Notes: a model not told the origin generated them from the sequence alone. 64,000 nucleotides of DNA from Heterohyrax brucei (GCA_028571685.1 CM053158.1:50824501-50888500), one strand, 5' to 3'. Positions 40,415 through 50,059 are shown, counted from the stretch's first letter. Translations and numbers: made by a program.

Positions 40415-40794
40415 ATATGCCTCAAATATTTGTCAGGGTGTATTTACACTAAAAAAGTATGTGTTATCCGTCTGCAGCTGACATTTAGCTGGACCTACTT
40501 AATTTTATTTTTGTATTGAAATTTTATTCAAATAAAATTTTGAGTTGTATTTGCTGAAGCTGGCAACCCCAAAAGAGGAAGCCAAAGGGGAGATGACTCT
40601 TGGTGACACTGATCTGAGCACCGAAAGGACGGACTTGAGTCAGAATTCACACTGTAGTGAGATTTTCTGAGTCTTCTCAAAGTTTTGACTTTAGGAAGTT
40701 TGGAAAGAAAGTGCTCTCTGGCAGTCCTGGACCTATCCCTATCTGTCACAGGGCTCAGTGTCTGGGGACAATGGGGCTTTGTTGAATAGCAAAG
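40415..40794. other. Unique DNA, no feature recognised
   Basis: AT-rich to 40550. No repeat or exon recognised. Confidence 0.4.
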
Positions 40795-41347
40795 GCTATG
40801 TGCACAGCTCCCTGTGGCTGCCGTGCAAAATACTCCAGACTCGGGGCTTGAAACACAGAAATGTATTGTCTCTTAGTGCTGAAGGCCAGTAGCCCAAATG
40901 AAGCCATGCTTCCTCCAAAGTCTCCAGGGGAAGACTGCTTCTCCCAGCTGCTGGGGGTTCTAAGATTCCTTGGCTTGTAGATGCATCTTCCTTCCTCTGG
41001 GTCTCTTCTCTCACCAGAACCGCAGTCTGATGAGATTAGGACCCACTGTATCCTGGTAATGACCTCATGTAAATTGAAAACGTCTTCAAAGACCCTTTTT
41101 CCCAGATCATATTCACAGGTCCCATGGCTTCAACATATCTTTTTGGTATGTGTGTTGGGAAACCTTCGTGGTGTAATGAGTAAGTGCTCTGACTATTAAC
41201 CAAAAGGTCAGCAGTTCAAATCCACCAGGTGCTCCTTGGAAACTATCAGGGAGTTCTATTCTGTCTTATAGGGTTGTTGTGAGTTAGAACTGACTCAACA
41301 GCACAGAGTTGGTCTGCAATTGGGGAGGCACAATTGATTCTATAACA
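40795..41347 (-). mobile_element. MLT1-like MaLR LTR, antisense, with nested AfroSINE (fossil)
   Basis: The words agctccctgtggctgccgtg, cttgaaacacagaaatgtat, tgtagatgcatcttccttcc, aacatatctttttggtatg, and after the SINE ggcacaattgattctataac. Old eutherian LTR. Confidence 0.8.
41158..41312 (+). mobile_element. AfroSINE, short type, nested in MaLR LTR
   Basis: The words gggaaaccttcgtggtgtaa, aaaaggtcagcagttcaaat, ccaccaggtgctccttgg, ttatagggttgttgtgagtt, agaactgactcaacagcac. The LTR order resumes directly afterwards. Confidence 0.92.
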
Positions 41348-41369
41348 CTCTCTTATAATAATCACTTTT

Positions 41370-41580
41370 TCTTTTTGAGCACCTAGTATATGCCACCGTA
41401 ATGATAATTTTCACTTTAATTACTTCCCATTCTTCAAGTGTATTCCAGTTAGGTGGCATCATCCCCATTTTACAGGTTAGAAAACAGAAGTCTGAAAAGG
41501 TGACTTACCCCTAAGTTCAGAGCAGGTAGGTGAGAAACAGAGAACTCAAACCAGGTTTCTGTGATCCCAAACCTGTCCTC
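41370..41580 (-). mobile_element. MIR SINE (antisense)
   Basis: The words tgagcacctagtatatgcca, catcatccccattttacagg, ttagaaaacagaagtctgaa, gaactcaaaccaggtttctg. Confidence 0.82.
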
Positions 41581-41744
41581 ATTTCTTTACAGCTGACCCC
41601 CTCTTAGACCCCACACCTTGCTTGCCAGTCAGTGCCTTTGAAGGGTCACAGCTTTTGACATGACCCTGTCTTCTCTGCTCGGTCCTCGAGGACCTCCATT
41701 AGTTACAACTCCCTCCTTGTGAAATAAGTGGCTGAACATCTGGA

Positions 41745-42060
41745 AGCCCTCCGCGGCAAAGCTCACGGAAATCTTGCTCCGATGACTGTGACGTGAGCAG
41801 CCCAGGTACACGCCTCTGGAGGCCTGACGGGCTGGCAACATCTGCTGCTGATTACCCGGGGAAAGGGCCTCTCGGCAGGCCTCTGGCGACAGGCGCGGGG
41901 CTGGCCTCTGATTCATGGCCCATTTGGAGAGAGGCCTTGCGGCAATCACTTGCAGAAATGGGCAGGTGACGGGCGGGGCAGGTGACAGGCGGTGCCTCGC
42001 AGAGCAGGAAACGGACGCTGGCCAGCTGTGCTCTGTCCATGGGCCGGCAGGGATCACCTG
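41745..42060. promoter_or_regulatory. CpG-dense unique block (CpG-island-like)
   Basis: I count about 20 CpG in roughly 310 bp of GC-rich, repeat-free DNA (ccgcgg, ggcgcgggg, gacgggcggggc). This is the densest cluster in the window and near the usual CpG-island thresholds. It holds a CRE-like tgacgtga (41789-41796) and two caggtgac E-box words (41963 and 41979). A 142-codon minus-strand open frame (41629-42057) covers it but shows no domain. No TATA box or exon is evident. Confidence 0.4.
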
Positions 42061-42089
42061 GTGAGCACCCTTCCGTTTATTTAAGTTTC

Positions 42090-42310
42090 CAAACGCTTAT
42101 GGATCATTTCCTGGTTGTATGCTTCTAGGCGCTTCGTGAATATTCACTCAGGTAAGCCTGCCTGTAACCGAGATGCTAAATTTGTTATCATCCTGTTTTC
42201 TGGTTGAGAGACTTGAAGCCCCCAAGGCTTGTATAGCTTGTTGCAGTCATGTAGCTAGGAATAAAGCCTCATTTGGGATTTGAACCCAGGTGGGAACCAA
42301 AGTCCTTGCC
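42090..42310 (-). mobile_element. MIR SINE (antisense)
   Basis: The words gctaaatttgttatcatcct, gttttctggttgagagactt, gttgcagtcatgtagctagg, ttgggatttgaacccagg. Confidence 0.78.
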
Positions 42311-42325
42311 CTTAGCCTTTGTGAA

Positions 42326-42521
42326 ACCCTGGCTGTCCACTTGATTCCAGCTCATAGTAACCCTACCAAACAGAGTAAAACTGCCCTACAGGGTTTCCAA
42401 GGCTGTAAATGTTTATGGAAGCAGTTTGCCTGATCTTTCCCCCGCAGAGTGGTTGGTGGACTCAAATCACTGACCTTCTGGTTAGCAGCTGAGCATTTAA
42501 GCACTGTACCACTAGGGCTCC
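42326..42521 (-). mobile_element. AfroSINE, long type, antisense
   Basis: The words cacttgattccagctcatag, tacagggtttccaaggctgt, aaatgtttatggaagcagtt, tttcccccgcagagtggtt, actgtaccactagggctcc. The long-type block is present. Confidence 0.92.
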
Positions 42522-42535
42522 TCCTTAGCCCTTAC

Positions 42536-42746
42536 GTTGTTGTTGTTGTTAGGGGCCGCCGAGTCAGGTCCAGCCTGTCCACGACACTGTGTACAACAGA
42601 ACGCACCTCTGTACAGTCCTGTGCCACCCTAACAATCATCACTGTGCTCGATCCACTGTGGCAGCCACTCTGTCAATACATCTCACCCAGGGTCGTCTTT
42701 TTGCTGCTTTTCCACTTTATCAAGCATAATGTCCTTCTCTAGGGTC
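42536..42746 (-). mobile_element. RTE LINE 3' end, antisense
   Basis: The words ttgttgttgttgttaggggc, cgccgagtcaggtccagcc, actgtgtacaacagaacgc, atcaagcataatgtccttct. 5' truncated, about 210 bp. Confidence 0.88.
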
Positions 42747-42964
42747 TAGGCCCGTCTGACAGCATACTCATTACGCTTCCCCTCAAATGAATTATCTTTA
42801 AAAAAGTTCTGAGAGAACCCCCAGGCTCCCTGTTCTGACGACTTCTATTCACAATTAGAATTAACCCACAGTTTGTAACCAGTAAAGCCCTTGGTAATCT
42901 TGTGTAGGCTCTTTTCTTACCCACGCTGCTTCGGCCACCCTGGCCCATTCTTGTTTCTCTTTCT

Positions 42965-43560
42965 TACAACAGCTTTATTGAGATATAAGCCATATGCCAT
43001 AAAGTTCACTCAAAGTACTGCGCTTTTTTTTTAATGTCCAAAGAATTACACAACAATTGCCACAATTTACGTTCCAAACCTTTCCATCATCCCCAAAAGA
43101 AACACCAAAATGTCAATTCTCATTTGTCCCTCTTTTCTCAGCCCTAAACCCCACTGCCCACCCCGCCCTTCAAAACCCAAACCTGTTGTCAAGTCAAGAC
43201 TGACTCATAGTGACTCTGTAGGACAGAGTGGAACTTCCCTAGGCCGCTACTAATCTGCTGTCCATCTCTGTAGCTGTGCCTATTCTGGACATTTCCTGTA
43301 ACTGGAATCATACAAAACGTGATCTCCCAGGCTGGGACGTTTCACTCATCGTGATGGTTTCGAGGTTCTTCCATGTCGTAGCATGTATCAGCACTTGACT
43401 CCTTTTGGTGGCTGGCTAATCCATTGCGTGGGTATACCACCTGTGGTTTATCCTGTCATTGGCTAGCGGGCATTTGGGTTGCTCCCACTTTTGGGCCACT
43501 GTGTATAGTGCTGCCTCAGCATTTATGTGCAAGGTTTCGTGTGGTCCTTTTTGATTTTTA
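42965..43560. mobile_element. Old L1 (L1M-type) 3' region
   Basis: The words agctttattgagatataagc, catatgccataaagttcact, ctattctggacatttcctgt, aactggaatcatacaaaac, gcatgtatcagcacttgact, gggcatttgggttgctccca are those of the ancient L1M 3' region. An AfroSINE fragment interrupts it at 43172-43246. No coding capacity. Confidence 0.75.
43172..43246 (-). mobile_element. AfroSINE fragment nested in L1
   Basis: The words aaaacccaaacctgttgtca, agactgactcatagtgactc, tgtaggacagagtggaac. Only the 3' half is present. Confidence 0.85.
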
Positions 43561-43895
43561 GAATAGTGCAAACATGGAGTTTCCCTCCTCCGGATCTTCT
43601 GTGGCTCGCCTCCTCACTTTATGTCTCTGCCCAAATGTCAGATTCGCTGACAGAGCTTCCCAACCACCCCCCTCCCACTGTCACTCTGTCTCCATTTTAC
43701 TCTGCTTTATTTCCATTGATTGTCCTTGTCACTTGTTGAAATTATATTCTAAATGTAGTTGGTTTCTTGATTTTTGCCTGGGACTCCACCTTGCATGGTG
43801 CTCAATAGTTAGGTGTTTATGAGTGAAACAGAGCACCAAGCCAGGAGAGGGCTTAGATAAGCGGTAAGACAGACAGACAGACAGACCCTGCGTGT
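43561..43895. other. Unique DNA with a short (GACA)n run
   Basis: Tandem gaca units at 43869-43887. Otherwise nothing recognised. Confidence 0.4.
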
Positions 43896-43897
43896 TG

Positions 43898-44085
43898 CTG
43901 ATATGCCTGCATGCGAGCTGAAAGTTTGGCGTTACAAGCTGAAGCGGGAGAGCTTTGGAAGATAGGCCTAGAAATCTGCTTCTTAAGGTTACAGCCTTGA
44001 AAACCCTGTGGAGCAGGTCTACTCTGCACACATGGCGTCTTCATGAGTTGGAATTGATTCAGTGGCAGCTACCAACAGTAACAAG
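43898..44085 (+). mobile_element. AfroSINE, type C, sense
   Basis: The words gctgaaagtttggcgttac, ggaagataggcctagaaatc, ttacagccttgaaaaccctg, ctgcacacatggcgtcttc, atgagttggaattgattcag. The head is heavily drifted. Confidence 0.72.
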
Positions 44086-44275
44086 CAGACAGACCCAGTC
44101 ACTACAGTGACAATCATGCTGATCCATCTGTTGCTCTGCTATCAGCATCTCAAGCTCAAATTCCTTCTCAAAGAGCGGAGGAGACAGACAAGTCAACCAA
44201 TAATCCAATAGGGTGCTATGTAGGAGGCAAGAATAGCCTGGCATTTACGAGAGGGTGTTTGGGGTTATTGTCAGC
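44086..44275. other. Unique DNA, no feature recognised
   Basis: No repeat or exon recognised. Confidence 0.3.
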
Positions 44276-44425
44276 CACTTACAAGCTCCAGGACCACAAG
44301 CAGTTAAGTTTATTTTCTGTGTCTCAGTTTTTTCGCTTGTCAAAGGAAATAATTGTACCTCCTTCACTAGCTGGTTGTGAGAGTAAACTGAGGTAATGTG
44401 AGTAAAGCGCTCCCTGTATGTTGAC
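44276..44425 (+). mobile_element. MIR SINE (sense)
   Basis: The words ctgtgtctcagttttttcgc, caaaggaaataattgtacct, agctggttgtgagagtaaac, aaagcgctccctgtatg. Confidence 0.72.
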
Positions 44426-44775
44426 CATTTTCATGCCTGGATGAATATGTCAATCAGGAAAGCATAGGATGACGTGGGATAAAGGAGGTACAAACAAATC
44501 AGACAGGAAGGAAGGCAGAGAGGGCTCCCTGGAGGAGGTGACATCTGCGCTGGGCCAAGTAGGAGATAGCCTGGGGAGTACGACATCCCTCCTACCTACC
44601 GCCAGCTCAAGGCTGTGAGAGACCAAAGGAATACTCCAGAAAACCATCCTACCACCTCTGCCTCCCAGCTGGCACATCTGACATTTGCGGGGAAGGCTCT
44701 TGGAAGAAGAGACAGTACTGCAAAGAGATAAAAGTCATAGTTCAAGTGAGACCACATAAAATGGTGTTCAAATAA
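44426..44775. other. Unique DNA, no feature recognised
   Basis: No repeat or exon recognised. Confidence 0.35.
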
Positions 44776-44777
44776 CC

Positions 44778-44940
44778 TGCTCTCCAACTGCCCACCTGAG
44801 TGTCCCTAGGGCAACATACTGAACCTCTCTGAGCCTCAGTATCCTCATCTATAAAATGGGGATGGTGATAACACAGGAGTGTTGTTTGAATACAGGGAGA
44901 CAATGCATGGGAAGCTCTTAGCACCTGTCGAGAGTCAGGT
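44778..44940 (+). mobile_element. MIR SINE (sense)
   Basis: The words agggcaacatactgaacctc, tctgagcctcagtatcctca, tctataaaatggggatggtg, gaagctcttagcacctg. A well-kept core. Confidence 0.85.
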
Positions 44941-45058
44941 CCATGTCTGGCAGTCTCTCTCTGTTCTTGAAGCTCCTTTGCCTCCAATATCTGCCCAGAG
45001 CTGTGGCAAGATAAGTAACCAACTTTATTATTATTGTTATTAATTAGACTTTATTTCT

Positions 45059-45207
45059 TGGAAACCCTGCCGGCATAGTAGTTAGGAGCTAAGTCTGCTA
45101 ACCAAAAGGTCGGCAGTTCAAGTCTGCCAGGTGTTCCTTGGAAACTCAATAGAGCAGTTCTACTTTGTCCTATAGGGTGGAAATGGACTTGATGGCAGTG
45201 GGTTTCA
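45059..45207 (+). mobile_element. AfroSINE, short type
   Basis: The words ggaaaccctgccggcatagt, aaaaggtcggcagttcaagt, gtgttccttggaaactcaat, tcctatagggtggaaatgga. The tail is shortened by loss of the 'cgctatgagt' part. Confidence 0.9.
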
Positions 45208-45214
45208 TGTAGGA

Positions 45215-45470
45215 CATTTGTTACAATCAAGGAACAAATACTGATACATTATTATTACTAACTGAAGCTGAGTTAACATCAAGGTTCACTCTTTATTTTG
45301 TACAGTCCTATGGTTGTTGACAAGTGCATGCCTTGTGTCCACCATTATCATGCAGAGTCGTTTCCCTGCCCTTAAAGTGCCTTGGACTCCAAGGATTCAT
45401 CCATCCCCTACTCTTACTCTCCCCCAACACATCTGGCAGCCACTGGTCTTTCTACTACCGCCATAGTTCT
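45215..45470 (-). mobile_element. Old L1 3' UTR segment, antisense
   Basis: The words tgatacattattattactaac, aacatcaaggttcactcttt, tattttgtacagtcctatgg, ttgacaagtgcatgcc, ggattcatccatcccctac follow the reverse of an ancient L1 3' UTR. Confidence 0.6.
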
Positions 45471-45477
45471 GAGGCAA

Positions 45478-45512
45478 CTATATACATATTTATATATACA
45501 TATATATTTTAT
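45478..45512. repeat. (TATA)-rich microsatellite
   Basis: An AT-alternating run (tatatacatatttatatata and following). It joins the T-rich end of the antisense LINE tail. Confidence 0.75.
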
Positions 45513-45725
45513 TGTGCTTTAAGTGAAAGTTCACAGTCCAAGCCAATTTGCTACATAAAACCCGCCTGCACACCACTATTCAACTCTAGCCTAGCCGCTG
45601 TCCCCACGGTGTGACAGCACACTCCTCCTTTCCACCTTGTCCTCCTGTGTCCATTCACCAGCTCCTCTCCACCCTCCACCCTCTCATCGCCTCGGACAGC
45701 AGCTGCTGGGGGGAAGCAACCGTTT
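45505..45725 (-). mobile_element. Afrotherian LINE 3' tail, antisense
   Basis: The words attttattgtgctttaagtg, aaagttcacagtccaagcc, ggtgtgacagcacactcctc, ccaccctctcatcgcctcgg match the block at 53776-54316. The T-rich left end is a reversed A-tail. I take it as the 3' end of a lineage L1, but the family name is not certain. Confidence 0.6.
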
Positions 45726-45775
45726 TTGAAAAAGAAACTGCTGCTCAAAGAGCTCCAGCAAGGACTTGCCAAGTA

Positions 45776-45822
45776 GCCAAGTGCCGTCGAGTCGGATTCG
45801 ACTCATGGCGACCCTGGTAAAA
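45776..45822 (-). mobile_element. AfroSINE/RTE 3' tail fragment, antisense
   Basis: The words caagtgccgtcgagtcggat and tcgactcatggcgaccctgg form the well-kept tail shared by AfroSINE and RTE. Only 47 bp remain. Confidence 0.85.
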
Positions 45823-45829
45823 TGTGCTG

Positions 45830-46180
45830 TGTGGTCTTGGGAGAGTGCACAGACCCTGCTGAGCCTGGAGGGATGTGCCTGCTGCTGGCGGGTGAGAGGG
45901 AAATGAGATAAAGAAAAAAAGGAGGTCAAGCCCTTGCAACTTCCTGCCTCCCTGGGAATCCTGAAGAACATTGCCCAGCCTCCTCCTCCCCTCTTGCCCT
46001 CTCCTGGGGTTTTAATTGGGCAGCTGCAGTCACTCAGCACTTAACCTTCTCCCATCTGCCCTCCAGGGAAAGAATTAACATTAATCCCTGAGCTGCTTCC
46101 CTGGCCTCCTCAGGGCAGCCTGGAGTGCAGGGGAGCCGGGAGCCAGCTCAGCCCTGGCCTCCCAAGTAGCAAAACACAGC
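45830..46180. promoter_or_regulatory. Possible conserved noncoding block
   Basis: Unique DNA with homeodomain-type words ttttaattggg (46010-46020) and attaacattaatccc (46075-46087, with an OTX/bicoid-type taatcc), a CAGCTG E-box (46021-46026) and gagataaag (45906-45914, GATA type). Repeat-free island between two transposon clusters. The regulatory role is inferred only. Confidence 0.3.
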
Positions 46181-46192
46181 TGAGCTGTCTCC

Positions 46193-46390
46193 AGGGCTGG
46201 ATTAGCCAGTGGGCACAGTGGGCACTGGTTCATGGTCAGAAAGGTACACACAGGGTTATTCGTGCTTATTTACTCATCTGTGGTGCACAATTTCACATTG
46301 ATGTGGTGATAACCAGGTGAAACTGCACACTGTGGATTTAGTAAGTAGGCACACTTAATCCCGTGCTTACCTGGCTTATTCAGGCCGTTA
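46193..46390. mobile_element. Inverted-repeat (MITE-like) element
   Basis: The left end gggctggattagccagtggg pairs with the right end, which on minus reads ggcctgaataagccaggtaa. Inner arms also pair: gtgcttatttactcatctgt / gtggtgcacaatttcac on plus against gtgcctacttactaaatcc / gtgtgcagtttcac on minus. A loop of about 20 bp sits near 46300. The left arm has about 40 extra bases. The inner arm word recurs at 55535-55590. No coding sequence. It looks like a non-autonomous DNA transposon of about 190 bp, family unknown. Confidence 0.6.
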
Positions 46391-46638
46391 TCCCTGGGTT
46401 AGTCCCTTTGTCCTGGTGCAATGGGGGGACTGCCTGCCAGCCTTCCTTGTCTCTCCAGCCTAGCACGACCCAATAGAGGTATAATTCCAGCCGTCTAAAT
46501 AATAAAATTTCTAGTAGTCCCATTAAAAAAATAAACAGATGAAATTTTAATTCTTGCATTTTCATTTAAATATTTATATTTTAAAATTTAATCCCCAAAT
46601 TTGCCAATTCAACATATAACCAATATAAAACACAAATC
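46391..46638. other. AT-rich unique DNA
   Basis: A-T runs at 46498-46620. Nothing recognised. Confidence 0.3.
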
Positions 46639-46640
46639 TC

Positions 46641-46788
46641 CATGGCTGAGGAGTCGATTCTGACTCATAGCAACCGTATAGGACAGAGTAGAACTGCCCC
46701 ACAGTTTTTCCAAGGAGCAGCTGGTAGATTCTAATTCCTGACCTTGGGTTGGTGGCTAAACTCTTAACCAGTCTGCCATCAGGGCTCC
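46641..46788 (-). mobile_element. AfroSINE, short type, antisense
   Basis: The words tggctgaggagtcgattctg, actcatagcaaccgtatagg, acagagtagaactgccccac, ccaaggagcagctggtag, tgccatcagggctcc. Confidence 0.93.
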
Positions 46789-46884
46789 ACTGAATAATTA
46801 ATAGGATATTTTACATCCTTTTTTCCATACTAAGCTTTTCAAGTTTTTACCATGGAAGAAAGTCCTGGTGATCTATTTCCCAAA

Positions 46885-46980
46885 AGATTACAGCCAAGAA
46901 AAATTCCTGTGGTGCCGCGCTAGTCTGTCACGTGGGATAGCCCTGAGCTGGAATCAACCCGAAGGCATCAGGTTTGGTTT
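46885..46980 (+). mobile_element. AfroSINE 3' half, sense
   Basis: The words aagattacagccaagaaaaa, gtcacgtgggatagccctga, gctggaatcaacccgaaggc, atcaggtttggtttct. Confidence 0.72.
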
Positions 46981-47560
46981 CTGATTACGGTTCTACAGCA
47001 CATCTCAATTTGGATACTAAATTATCACAGAGGTATTAGACCTATATTTGGCTTTTCTTAGAGTTCTTGTTCAAAAAGTAGATTCACCTACCCAAATTGT
47101 TCCAGATATGCAGAAAACTTTCCCAGCTGCTGAATGAAGCATCTGTTTGAACAGTCAAATATAAATTCGTTACAATTAAATCACAACAAGAAGCCAGCTC
47201 ATCATCACACCAGCTGTATTTGGTGGGCTCAGTGATGCTGTGTGTGCTGGGGGTATCCTACTGGACAGTGTAGGTTCCCACAGCAGCTCCTCAGCTGGCC
47301 TCATTGGAAGGCATTTGGTGCAGTAGATCTGGGAGAGTCAGGAGCTCACACTCCAGTCTGCTGTGTGATCTTTGGTAAGTTACTCTGCCTCTCTCTGCCT
47401 TTCTTTTTAAAGCTGTCAAATACATGCATTCAAAGAAAGTAAGTGCTTTCTACCCAGGATACCCTGTGCCAGCCTCCGAGAGCCAAAGATATAGAACAGT
47501 AGTCCTTCTCCTCACAGCGCTGCATTCTAGGGTAGGGGTTGGTCACGATGACTACTGTGG
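46981..47560. other. Unique DNA, no feature recognised
   Basis: No repeat or exon recognised. Confidence 0.4.
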
Positions 47561-47564
47561 CCAC

Positions 47565-47800
47565 AACAGCTAACGTTTATAGAGCCCTTACTATGAGCTA
47601 GGATCTGTTGGAATTCACGAGCATCTCTGACCCTCAAGCTAATGTGGGGCTAGCTTTGATTGTGTTACCTGGAGAAGCTTGCCTGTTCAGGCAGTTGAAA
47701 TACTTACCCAAGTTTATCCAGGTAGGAACCGGCAGGCCTGGGATTTGAACTCAGGCTGCCTGGCTGTAGGATCAGTGCTTTAATCACTTCCTTCTCTGGC
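47565..47800 (-). mobile_element. MIR SINE (antisense), nearly full length
   Basis: The words cgtttatagagcccttacta, tgagctaggatctgttgg, aatacttacccaagtttatc, caggcctgggatttgaactc, atcagtgctttaatcac. Tail, core and head can be followed. Confidence 0.85.
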
Positions 47801-48250
47801 CTGCAAGGAATACAGAGTAGTGGTGCTGAGTGCTGGGCACAGATACAAGGCAATAGAAAAGGGGGCTTTTAATTGAGATCAAGGGCCCACAGGCTGATCA
47901 TGCCCCAGGCTGACTGGCTGTTCCCTAAGAATCCTTGCAGCTTTTTCAAGGGTCCACTATACATCTCGCTTTGGGAGGCTGAGGCCAAGGTCAAGGACTG
48001 CAGAATGAGGGGCCTGAGGAGCTAGGACCACCATTAGCTGGGCACCCAAGGGAGCGTAATAAGCGTTTTGGCTGTGCCAGCTGGGATTGCCCTGCAGCAA
48101 GGAGGGGTTGGGCATCCATGCTGCCAAGCGTGGCCCAGCCATGCCAGGTAGGTGTGTCATGCAGGCCTGGAGCCAGCGACCAACAGCTGCCAGGCTAAGC
48201 CAGGCGTGTGCCAGGGACCGCAGTCAGCAGGAGGAGTCCAAACCTGGCGT
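47801..48250. other. Unique DNA, no feature recognised
   Basis: GC-moderate. No exon supported. Confidence 0.4.
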
Positions 48251-48254
48251 TCAC

Positions 48255-48450
48255 TGAGCACTTCTTTCCTTCTTTCTTCTCTCTCTTTCTTTTTTCTTCT
48301 CTCTCTCCCTCTTTCTGTCCTCTTTCCCTCTTTTCTAGCCCTTCCCCTGCTGCTTCGTTGCTTGCTGTTTTTCCTGTCCTTTCCCTTCCTTTCCTTCCCC
48401 GCTTCCCTTTCTACCTCTCTCTTTACCTTCTCTCCCCTCCTGACTTCTCA
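48255..48450. repeat. Pyrimidine tract, (TTCC)/(TCTC) type
   Basis: About 200 bases of nearly pure C/T on plus (ttctttccttctttcttctc and similar). It is directly followed by the CATC-type tract. Triplex-prone. Confidence 0.9.
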
Positions 48451-48474
48451 TGCATCTATTTCATTAATCTTCCA

Positions 48475-48810
48475 CTCACCCATCCATCCACGCACCTGCC
48501 CACGCATCTATCCGTGCATCCACCTAGCCGCCTACCCATGCACCATCCGCCCGTCCACCCGTCCTCTTGTCCTCCTGTCCTCCTGTCCACCCATCCTCCC
48601 GCCCTCCCGTCCATCCATCCATCCATCTAAGCAGCCACCTACACTTGCATGCATTAATCCACCCACCCACCCACCTACCCATGCATTCATGCGTCCATCC
48701 ACCTATCCTCCCACCCACTCTCCATCCATCCACCATCCACCCCCCCATCCTCCCACCCACTCTCCATCCATCCACCATCCACCATCCACCCCCACCCATC
48801 CCACCTCGTA
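48475..48810. repeat. (CATC)/(CACC)/(CCAT) satellite-like tract
   Basis: About 335 bases of drifted four-base units (ccatccatcc, cacccaccca). It includes a longer direct repeat: ctcccacccactctccatcc occurs at 48708 and again at 48751. The 220-codon proline/serine/histidine-rich plus-strand frame (48152-48814) is a product of this tract. Confidence 0.93.
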
Positions 48811-48829
48811 CTGATTGAGCCAAGCCTGA

Positions 48830-49580
48830 AGGCCTTCTGTATTCCAGCCACACTGTTAAGCTCTCTTGATACTATAGTAATAATATGCTCCCATCCTTAA
48901 AGAACTTTATGGTTATCTTGAATGAACCCATACTAAAACCTTCAGTATTAGCTTAGAAAAGCAATGTGTGCTCTTTGAGAAAAAAATTGAGATGAATTTT
49001 GGATATCATATTGGCATACCCTATATATTTGGACTACATTGGATAGACAAGGAGCTACATCTGTGTATAGAATGCATCATTTAGGGCCTTGCACAGAACA
49101 CCATTTACTTCTTAACAAGTTTTTCTCTTTTTAAAAAATGCCTCTTCTGTTTACATAAAATGATGGCATGCTTTGATCAACTTTCTGACTCGATTATGAC
49201 ATGAAACGAGCACAAAAGTGTTCACGGGAGCAACTCCTACACCCTCACTGATGTTTATCAAACACGTACTCTCTAGCATCTTGTTGCGGCTACGCTGTGG
49301 AATGAGAAGGCGTCCTTGACCTCAGGGATCTCTAAGCCCAATGCAGATGACAGGACAAGGAGCAAGAGCCCTTCAGGGTGAGGAATATGAAGCTGGGGTG
49401 GGATAGGAGCTGTGCAAGTGTGCTGGACGATCACCACAGTGCTGACTGTTGGGGGCAGAATGAAAAGAGCGACAGCTAGGGAAGCCACGCAGCCCAGGGA
49501 AGAAGGGAGGCAACTTTGTTCCAGATCGGGGAATTGTTAGTGCAAAGACCCCGAGACAGACAAGTTTGCCCATGTGCATG
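48830..49580. other. Unique DNA, no feature recognised
   Basis: AT-rich to 49200, then GC-moderate. No named repeat or exon. Confidence 0.4.
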
Positions 49581-49587
49581 CACCAAC

Positions 49588-49622
49588 ACACATGCACGCA
49601 CACACACACACACACACACACT
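49588..49622. repeat. (CA)n microsatellite
   Basis: An uninterrupted CA run of about 12 units preceded by gcacgcacgc-like words. Confidence 0.92.
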
Positions 49623-49836
49623 GTGGCTATGAAACACGTCCATCTGGTGGGAGTCGGAATCAGAAAATCTCAGAAGACCAGGATGGGGAGGTAAGTATGG
49701 CTCAGACTGTGAAGGGCCTAGGAACCCGCTCCAAGGAAGCTGAACTGTATGCTAAGATCTGCCTTTGATAACTGTTTGAAGAGTAATTACTTCAAATCTG
49801 TGCTTTAGAAATATCATATTGGCTACTTCCTAGACG
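49623..49836. other. Unique DNA, no feature recognised
   Basis: No repeat or exon recognised. Confidence 0.3.
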
Positions 49837-49837
49837 T

Positions 49838-49990
49838 AAGGAAACTCTGGTGGCATAGTGGTTAAGTGCTACTGCTGTTAGCCAAAAGCTCAGCAGTTTG
49901 AATCCACTAGGTGCTCACTGGAAACTGTGGGACGGTTCTACTCTGTCCTATAGGGTAGCTATGAGTCAGAATCGACTGATGACACATAAC
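49838..49990 (+). mobile_element. AfroSINE, short type
   Basis: The words aaggaaactctggtggcata, gtggttaagtgctactgctg, gctcagcagtttgaatccac, tcctatagggtagctatgag, tcagaatcgactgatgac. Confidence 0.93.
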
Positions 49991-50059
49991 AGCAGCAAAA
50001 CGCCTCCTAGATGTGTTTTCAATGGCCTAATATGCGTGCAATATCGAATAATGAGTAAG

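Noticed and set aside
41629-42057. A 142-codon minus-strand open frame over the CpG-dense block
   Set aside because: Rich in proline, serine and arginine as expected from GC-rich DNA. No domain and no splice support. Kept only as a CpG feature.
48152-48814. A 220-codon plus-strand open frame rich in proline, serine and histidine
   Set aside because: It is entirely a translation of the CT and CATC/CACC simple tracts. The sibling frames at 48208-48630 and 48567-48818 and the minus-strand frame are long for the same reason.
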